Assembly (NCBI RefSeq): GCF_002113025.1
Contig: NZ_NEJH01000003.1
Coordinates: 648,785-712,784, forward strand
Source of the DNA: Pseudomonas sp. B28(2017)
Lineage (GTDB): Bacteria; Pseudomonadota; Gammaproteobacteria; Pseudomonadales; Pseudomonadaceae
DNA length: 64,000 nucleotides
Direction: 5' to 3'
Positions 57,616 through 64,000 of the stretch are shown here, piece by piece. The translations under genes and the position numbers were made by a program. Each line of letters begins with the position of its first letter. Within the stretch, counting starts at the first letter, position 1. Below the pieces are notes generated by a model. It was not told the origin of the DNA, searched no databases, and was given only the letters and a program-made list of their open reading frames with translations.

Positions 57616-58047
57616 TTAAAACGGTCGAACGACGACCAGAATTACGATTGCCAGCAATATCAGAACCGGAACCTCATTGAACCAGCGATAAAAGACATGG
57701 CTGCGGGTGTTTTCGCCACGGGCAAAACGTTTTACCTGCGCGCCGCACATGTGGTGGTAGCCGATCAGAATCACCACCAGCGTCAGCTTGGCGTGCATCC
57801 AGCCACCCTGAGTGAAATACGCACTCGGATTGAGGCTGATCAGCCAGCCGCCAAAGATCAGCGTCGCGATCATCGCCGGGCCCATGATGCCTCGGTAGAG
57901 CTTGCGCTCCATGATGCTGAAGCGTTCCTTGCTGACGGTATCTTCGCTTTGAGCGTGATAGACGAACAGCCGCGGCAGGTAGAACAGGCCGGCAAACCAG
58001 CTGACGACGCTGACGATGTGAAGCGCTTTGAGCCACAGATAGAGCAT
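57616..58047 (-). CDS. hemJ: Protoporphyrinogen IX oxidase HemJ
   Basis: A 143-residue membrane protein with four helices. The conserved ALHIVSVVSWFAGLFYLPRL contains the essential His, and AKLTLVVILIGYHHMCGAQV the Lys/His-rich region. HemJ oxidises protoporphyrinogen IX in heme synthesis in bacteria lacking HemG. It lies next to argC, divergent, as in other Pseudomonas. The related CopD-like family is the only other option. Confidence 0.92.
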   Translation of the reverse strand: MLYLWLKALHIVSVVSWFAGLFYLPRLFVYHAQSEDTVSKERFSIMERKLYRGIMGPAMIATLIFGGWLISLNPSAYFTQGGWMHAKLTLVVILIGYHHMCGAQVKRFARGENTRSHVFYRWFNEVPVLILLAIVILVVVRPF

Positions 58048-58182
58048 TTTTGGTTATTCCAGGATTCACGGTAGCCGGAATAGTAGAGGCTTGAGGCTCC
58101 GCACGTCACCTTGACGGTTGTCGCAGGGGCGCGCGGCCCCTATTATCGACGGCTTTCCAGTGGGTTTGTTGAGGGCAGGTTT

Positions 58183-59217
58183 ATGGTCAAGGTCGGTATC
58201 GTCGGCGGCACGGGTTACACCGGTGTCGAACTGTTGCGTCTGTTGGCGCAACATCCGCAAGCTGAAGTGGTTGTCATCACTTCCCGATCCGAGGCCGGCC
58301 TGGCCGTGGCCGACATGTACCCGAACCTGCGAGGCCATTACGACGGCCTGGCGTTCAGCGTTCCGGACATCAAGACCCTCGGTGCATGCGATGTGGTGTT
58401 CTTCGCCACACCGCACGGTGTTGCCCATGCCTTGGCAGGTGAGCTGCTGGCGGCCGGGACCAAGGTCATCGACTTGTCGGCCGACTTCCGTCTGCAAGAC
58501 GCGGATGAATGGGCCAAGTGGTACGGCCAGCCGCACGGCGCACCGGAGTTGCTAGACGAGGCGGTTTACGGCTTGCCGGAAGTCAATCGCGAGCAGATCA
58601 GGAAAGCGCGCCTGATTGCTGTGCCGGGCTGCTACCCAACTGCAACGCAATTGGGTTTCCTGCCATTGCTCGAAGCCGGCCTGGCCGATGCTTCGCATCT
58701 GATTGCCGACTGCAAATCCGGTGTCAGCGGTGCAGGTCGTGGTGCTTCCGTAGGCTCGCTGTACTCCGAGACTTCGGAAAGCATGAAGGCCTATGCCGTC
58801 AAAGGTCACCGTCACCTGCCGGAAATTCGCCAGGGGCTGCGTCGTGCAGCAGGCAAGGACGTCGGCCTGACCTTCGTTCCGCACCTGACACCGATGATTC
58901 GCGGCATTCACTCGACGCTCTACGCCACTGTGGTTGATCGTTCGGTGGATCTGCAGGCGCTGTTTGAAAAACGTTATGCCAATGAGCCCTTCGTCGATGT
59001 GATGCCTGCCGGCAGCCATCCGGAGACTCGTAGCGTACGTGGTGCCAACGTCTGCCGTATTGCCGTGCATCGCCCTCAAGACGGCGATCTGGTGGTGGTG
59101 CTGTCGGTGATCGACAACTTGGTCAAAGGGGCGTCGGGTCAGGCCGTACAGAACCTGAACATTCTGTTCGGGCTGGACGAGCGCCTGGGCCTGTCTCACG
59201 CCGGCATGCTGCCGTAA
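58183..59217 (+). CDS. argC: N-acetyl-gamma-glutamyl-phosphate reductase
   Basis: A 344-residue NADPH-dependent enzyme, third step of arginine synthesis. [20 protein letters not shown] binds the cofactor and [17 protein letters not shown] holds the catalytic Cys; [13 protein letters not shown] and [19 protein letters not shown] are family motifs. The start is ATG 58183 with GAGGG upstream. It is divergent from hemJ and followed by a terminator. Confidence 0.98.
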   Translation: MVKVGIVGGTGYTGVELLRLLAQHPQAEVVVITSRSEAGLAVADMYPNLRGHYDGLAFSVPDIKTLGACDVVFFATPHGVAHALAGELLAAGTKVIDLSADFRLQDADEWAKWYGQPHGAPELLDEAVYGLPEVNREQIRKARLIAVPGCYPTATQLGFLPLLEAGLADASHLIADCKSGVSGAGRGASVGSLYSETSESMKAYAVKGHRHLPEIRQGLRRAAGKDVGLTFVPHLTPMIRGIHSTLYATVVDRSVDLQALFEKRYANEPFVDVMPAGSHPETRSVRGANVCRIAVHRPQDGDLVVVLSVIDNLVKGASGQAVQNLNILFGLDERLGLSHAGMLP

Positions 59218-59233
59218 GGTTTATCGAGTACAG

Positions 59234-59260
59234 CAAAAGGCCCGTCTGACGGGCCTTTTT
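59234..59260 (+). terminator. Terminator of argC
   Basis: AAAAGGCCCGTCTGACGGGCCTTTTT: GGCCCGT/ACGGGCC stem followed by five T, about 20 nt after the argC stop. Confidence 0.92.
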
Positions 59261-59383
59261 GCATTCCGGGCCGGCGACTGGATTGGTTGATATACCATAA
59301 CAATAGTTGACCGCTTTTCTAGGAGAAGCGGATAATGCGCGTCATCACGCAATATGACGGCGTAACGCCGGGAGATAGTCAGC

Positions 59384-59734
59384 ATGAGCGTCGAATCCTT
59401 CACCCCCACGGCCTTGCAATTCACCCACGGTGCCGCGCACAAGGTGAAGAGCCTGGTCGATGAAGAGGGGAATGATCGCTTGAAGCTGCGCGTATTCGTT
59501 ACGGGCGGCGGTTGTTCAGGTTTTCAGTACGGCTTCACTTTCGATGAAGAAGTGGCCGATGACGACACCATCGTCGAGCGCGAAGGTGTGAGTCTGGTGG
59601 TCGATCCGATGAGCTTCCAGTATCTGGCGGGTGCCGAAGTGGACTACCAGGAAGGTCTGGAGGGTTCGCGTTTCGTCATCAAGAACCCGAATGCGACCAC
59701 CACCTGTGGCTGCGGTTCTTCGTTCTCGATCTGA
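59384..59734 (+). CDS. erpA: Iron-sulfur cluster insertion protein ErpA
   Basis: A 116-residue A-type carrier that hands Fe-S clusters to apo-proteins. The three cluster Cys are in [18 protein letters not shown] and the C-terminal [12 protein letters not shown]. It is a separate unit after the argC terminator. Confidence 0.98.
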   Translation: MSVESFTPTALQFTHGAAHKVKSLVDEEGNDRLKLRVFVTGGGCSGFQYGFTFDEEVADDDTIVEREGVSLVVDPMSFQYLAGAEVDYQEGLEGSRFVIKNPNATTTCGCGSSFSI

Positions 59735-59751
59735 TCAGTACACCTGTTTCA

Positions 59752-59789
59752 CAAAACGCCGCATGGCCTCAGGGGCTTGCGGCGTTTTG
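59752..59789. terminator. Bidirectional terminator between erpA and anmK
   Basis: CAAAACGCCGCA (59752-59763) and TGCGGCGTTTTG (59778-59789) form a 12-bp stem with A/T at both outer ends, between convergent genes. Confidence 0.85.
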
Positions 59790-59802
59790 CTGTGTGGAGG
59801 AT

Positions 59803-60897
<1,095 letters not shown>

Positions 60898-62316
60898 TTA
60901 ACGCTTGCTCGAAGCCAGCAGAGTGGCTTTTTCCTGTTCCATGCGCGCCATCAGCGGCTGGCTTTGGGCGAGGAAGCGTGCGCGTTCGGCCTTGGCAATC
61001 GGATCGGCCATTGGCAGTTTCTGGCCCAGCGGGTCCACGTGCACGCCATTGACCTGGAACTCGTAATGCAGGTGCGGCCCAGTGGAGAGGCCGGTGGTGC
61101 CGATGTAGCCAATCACCTGGCCCTGTTTCACTGTGCCGCCAGTCTTCACACCTTTGGCGAAGCCTTGCATGTGGCCATAGAGCGTGGTGTAGGTGTTGCC
61201 GTGCTGGATGATCACGGTATTGCCGTAACCACCGCGGCGGCCGGCGAGTAACACCTTGCCATCACCGGCAGCCTTGATCGGCGTGCCTCGCGGCGCAGCG
61301 TAGTCGACACCTTTATGGGCGCGGATCTTGTTCAGGATCGGGTGTTTGCGGCCCATGGAAAATTTCGAGCTGATGCGGGCAAAGTCCACCGGTGTGCGGA
61401 TGAACGCCTTGCGCATGCTGTTGCCGTCAGCGGTGTAGTAGCTGCTGTTGCCCTGTTTGTTGGTGTAGCGAACGGCGGTGTAGGTCTTGCCGCGGTTGGT
61501 GAAGCGCGCCGACAGGATAGGGCCGTTGCCGACAGCTTTGCCGTTGACTACCTTTTGCTCGTAGATCACGTCGAATTCGTCGCCCAGGCGAATATCCTGG
61601 GCAAAGTCCACGTCGTAGCCAAACACACTGGCCATGTCCATGGTCAGGCTGTGGGACAGGCCTGCCCGGGCTGCGGACTGCGACAGCGAGCTGTTGATCA
61701 CGCCGTGAACGTAAGCGGAGTGCACGGTCGGTTTCGCGGTAATGCGGTTGAAAGTGTAGCCCTTGTCGTTCTTGGTCAGGCTGATGCTTTCGAGGTCGTT
61801 GAGCTTGCTGTGCAAGTTGCTCAACTGGCCGTCAGGGCTCAGTTCGAATTCGAGTTTTTGCCCATGCTTGAGCTGGCTGAACTGCTTGGCCTGCTTGTCG
61901 CTGGCCAGTATTTCATGCACTGAGGTGGTGGGCAGGCCGACTTTCGCGAACAACGTAGAGAGGGTGTCGCCCTTGGCAACAATCACTTCCCTGTGGCTTG
62001 CCGACTTCTTTTCTTCGACGATCGGCGCCGGCTCGGCTTGAGCTGTTTCCTGAGTGTCCTCGGCGCCGTTGTCGATCTGTGCGAAGGGAGATGTTGCTGG
62101 TTCATTTGTGGCTTGAACGGCGTCAGCAGCGTCTTGATCTTGTGTCAGTTGTTCAGCAGGACTTTCCAGTTCAAGACTAAGGGTCGTCTTTTTGGCTTCA
62201 ACATCGCTGGAAGGGAATACCAGGAGCGCCAGGCTGAGAAGGGCGGCGATGCCACTTGCAGCGAGCAAGTGGGTCTTCGGGTAAAGCGGCGGCGCTTTAG
62301 ACGATTCTGTGGTCAT
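60898..62316 (-). CDS. M23 family peptidoglycan endopeptidase (MepM-like)
   Basis: A 472-residue envelope protein. A short cytoplasmic leader and one membrane helix (LLAASGIAALLSLALLVFP) precede a Gln/Ala/Glu-rich spacer, an OapA/LysM-like domain (REVIVAKGDTLSTLFAKVGL) and the zinc M23 domain with HKGVDYAAPRGTPIKAAGDG and HLHYEFQVNGVHVDP (His and Asp ligands). E. coli MepM is a DD-endopeptidase cutting peptide cross-links for growth. The start ATG 62316 opens MTTESSKAPPLYPKTHLL; the frame is open to 62364. Same strand and 3 nt from anmK. Confidence 0.94.
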   Translation of the reverse strand: MTTESSKAPPLYPKTHLLAASGIAALLSLALLVFPSSDVEAKKTTLSLELESPAEQLTQDQDAADAVQATNEPATSPFAQIDNGAEDTQETAQAEPAPIVEEKKSASHREVIVAKGDTLSTLFAKVGLPTTSVHEILASDKQAKQFSQLKHGQKLEFELSPDGQLSNLHSKLNDLESISLTKNDKGYTFNRITAKPTVHSAYVHGVINSSLSQSAARAGLSHSLTMDMASVFGYDVDFAQDIRLGDEFDVIYEQKVVNGKAVGNGPILSARFTNRGKTYTAVRYTNKQGNSSYYTADGNSMRKAFIRTPVDFARISSKFSMGRKHPILNKIRAHKGVDYAAPRGTPIKAAGDGKVLLAGRRGGYGNTVIIQHGNTYTTLYGHMQGFAKGVKTGGTVKQGQVIGYIGTTGLSTGPHLHYEFQVNGVHVDPLGQKLPMADPIAKAERARFLAQSQPLMARMEQEKATLLASSKR

Positions 62317-62527
62317 AAATGGTTTTGACTTTGAAAAAGATGAATTGGAAAAGATGAATGACATGATGAAGATGAAATAACTGTATAAAATATAACCAAA
62401 TCATCTCTGAAGCAAGTCCGCGGGCGCCTTGTCTGCGGATTGGCGTCCGTGCGCCGGGCAAACCTTGTATTTGACGCGCGATCTTGTATGGTTGGTTCCC
62501 TTTGAATCTGAGCCTTGCGGGTCTGTT

Positions 62528-63727
62528 ATGAAGTCGGTTGAAGAGCAGCTAGCGCTGATCAAACGTGGTGCGGAAGAACTGTTGGTCGAGTCCGAGCTGA
62601 TTGAAAAGCTCAAGCGTGGCCAGCCGCTACGTATTAAGGCGGGCTTCGATCCAACGGCTCCGGATCTGCACTTGGGTCACACTGTGCTTATTAATAAGCT
62701 GCGCCAGTTCCAGGAGCTGGGGCATCAGGTGATCTTCCTGATTGGTGACTTCACCGGGATGATCGGTGATCCGAGCGGCAAGAGTGCTACGCGCCCACCG
62801 CTCACTCGCGAGCAGGTCCTCGAGAATGCCGAGACCTACAAGACTCAGGTCTTCAAGATTCTGGATCCGGCAAAAACCGAGGTGGCGTTCAACTCCACCT
62901 GGATGGATCAGATGGGGCCGGCCGACTTCATTCGCCTGACTTCGCAGTACACCGTGGCTCGTATGCTCGAGCGCGATGACTTCGACAAGCGCTACACGAC
63001 CAATCAGCCGATCGCCATTCATGAGTTCCTCTATCCGCTGGTTCAGGGGTACGACTCGGTGGCTCTGCGCGCAGATGTCGAGCTCGGCGGCACTGATCAG
63101 AAGTTCAACTTGCTGATGGGGCGTGAGTTGCAGCGTGGGTATGGTCAGGAAGCTCAGTGCATTTTGACCATGCCGCTGCTTGAAGGCCTGGATGGCGTGA
63201 AAAAGATGTCCAAGTCTCTGGGCAACTACGTCGGTATCCAGGAAGCGCCGGGCGTGATGTACAGCAAGCTGGTTTCCATCCCGGATGTGCTGATGTGGCG
63301 TTACTTCGAGTTGCTCAGCTTCCGCTCCATGGATGAGATCAATGCGTTCCGTGTTGATGTGGAGGCGGGTGCCAATCCGCGCGATATCAAGATCAAGCTG
63401 GCCGAAGAGATCGTTGCGCGCTTCCATGGTGAGGAGGCTGCGGCCAATGCTCATCGTGCAGCCGGTAACCGTATGAAAGAGGGTGAACTGCCGGATGATC
63501 TGCCAGAGATCGAGTTGACGGCTGCCGAAGATATGCCGATCGCTGCCGTCCTTAATAAGGCTGGCCTGGTGAAGAACTCGGCGATGGCGCGAGATCTTCT
63601 CGGTTCGGGTGGCGTGCGTATAGATGGTGAGGTGGTTGATCGCACCTTTATATATGCGTTGGGTGCAACCCATGTTTGCCAGGCTGGCAAGAAAGCATTT
63701 GCGCGTATTACGCTGAAGGCTGAATAA
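62528..63727 (+). CDS. tyrS: Tyrosyl-tRNA synthetase
   Basis: A 399-residue class I aminoacyl-tRNA synthetase. The HIGH-like motif is [12 protein letters not shown], the KMSKS motif [15 protein letters not shown], and the C-terminal S4 RNA-binding domain ([20 protein letters not shown]) is complete. It resembles the TyrZ-like, not the E. coli-like, class. ATG 62528 opens [19 protein letters not shown]. It is followed by rRNA-type promoters. Confidence 0.97.
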   Translation: MKSVEEQLALIKRGAEELLVESELIEKLKRGQPLRIKAGFDPTAPDLHLGHTVLINKLRQFQELGHQVIFLIGDFTGMIGDPSGKSATRPPLTREQVLENAETYKTQVFKILDPAKTEVAFNSTWMDQMGPADFIRLTSQYTVARMLERDDFDKRYTTNQPIAIHEFLYPLVQGYDSVALRADVELGGTDQKFNLLMGRELQRGYGQEAQCILTMPLLEGLDGVKKMSKSLGNYVGIQEAPGVMYSKLVSIPDVLMWRYFELLSFRSMDEINAFRVDVEAGANPRDIKIKLAEEIVARFHGEEAAANAHRAAGNRMKEGELPDDLPEIELTAAEDMPIAAVLNKAGLVKNSAMARDLLGSGGVRIDGEVVDRTFIYALGATHVCQAGKKAFARITLKAE

Positions 63728-63742
63728 AGTTGAAATAAAGTG

Positions 63743-63770
63743 TTGACGGCGAATTTTAGAAGCCTATAAT
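63743..63770 (+). promoter_or_regulatory. Strong promoter (rrn P1 candidate)
   Basis: TTGACG (63743-63748), a 16-nt spacer and TATAAT (63765-63770), followed by a GC-rich discriminator TCGCCCC as in stable-RNA promoters. Confidence 0.8.
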
Positions 63771-63888
63771 TCGCCCCACTTCCGGCGCGGTCGAAACGGA
63801 AAACTCCTTGTTAAACAATGAGTTACGCAGATTTCGGCGGCAGGTTGCTTCAGGTCATCGAAGCTGAAAGGAAGTTGAAAAAGAGGTG

Positions 63889-63916
63889 TTGACAGCAGCG
63901 GGTAACGCTGTAGAAT
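63889..63916 (+). promoter_or_regulatory. Strong promoter (rrn P2 candidate)
   Basis: TTGACA (63889-63894), 16-nt spacer and TAGAAT (63911-63916), with GC-rich discriminator TCGCCTCCCGC. The tandem repeat of promoters, and a 16S rRNA gene known after tyrS in PAO1, indicate an rRNA operon beginning beyond the window. Confidence 0.8.
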
Positions 63917-64000
63917 TCGCCTCCCGCTGACGAGAGATCGAAAGCGCAAGTGGTTGAAGTTGTTAAGGATTCCTTGAAAACTTCTGAAAATAATCACTTG

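Overview
The window is a chromosomal core segment of a Pseudomonas of the P. fluorescens/P. putida side of the genus. The evidence is GC-rich coding DNA with strong antisense open frames, many fluorescens-type REP sequences (core GTAGGAGCGAGCTTGCTCGCG and TGTGGGAGCGGGCTTGC), and a gene order that I recall as matching P. aeruginosa PAO1 from PA0575 to PA0668 almost gene for gene. I worked from the sequence and family knowledge only; no searches were run.

Layout. 1-3430 is outside that synteny block: the first codons of an Lrp/AsnC regulator, a membrane PQQ dehydrogenase of the glucose/quinate/shikimate family, and a small standalone M41-like (FtsH-protease-like) metalloprotease. From 3.5 to 12.1 kb, leftward: a CAT-anticodon tRNA, an RmcA-like c-di-GMP protein and the macromolecular-synthesis genes rpoD, dnaG and rpsU. 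From 12.3 to 16.2 kb: tsaD, plsY, folB-folK and cca. From 16.3 to 21.2 kb: the stress cluster prkA-yeaH-ycgB. From 21.5 to 29.2 kb: one leftward series glpE, apaH, apaG, rsmA, pdxA, surA, lptD in which most genes overlap (transcribed from lptD). From 29.3 to 31.8 kb: amgK-murU-djlA-like, divergent from lptD. From 31.9 to 40.9 kb: a DUF3530 protein, then the AgtSR-type two-component system and its AgtABCD-type GABA/5-aminovalerate ABC importer. From 41 to 50.3 kb: an iron-type alcohol dehydrogenase, rpe-gph, and the split tryptophan genes trpE and trpGDC, with the autotransporter esterase estA lying between them in the opposite direction. From 50.4 to 59.7 kb: a lipoate-ligase-like gene, vfr, osmC, speD, coq7, a HIT protein, an SDR, a DUF805 protein, a nitronate monooxygenase, hemJ, argC and erpA. 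From 59.8 kb to the end: mepM-anmK (leftward), tyrS, and two tandem strong promoters that must drive an rRNA operon just beyond the right edge.

How parts work together. AnmK, AmgK and MurU are three steps of Pseudomonas cell-wall recycling. SurA and LptD are an outer-membrane assembly chaperone and one of its main clients, translationally overlapped. AgtS (solute-binding sensor) and AgtR probably control the adjacent importer, and a perfect GTAGGG-N4-CCCTAC dyad sits upstream of that operon. The most interesting regulatory feature is a matched pair of short Trp-rich reading frames, both ending in ARWRWRA, directly upstream of trpE and of trpG. The trpG copy is a free leader peptide; the trpE copy is the in-frame 3' end of gph. 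Each is followed by a short GC hairpin, as expected for transcription attenuation.
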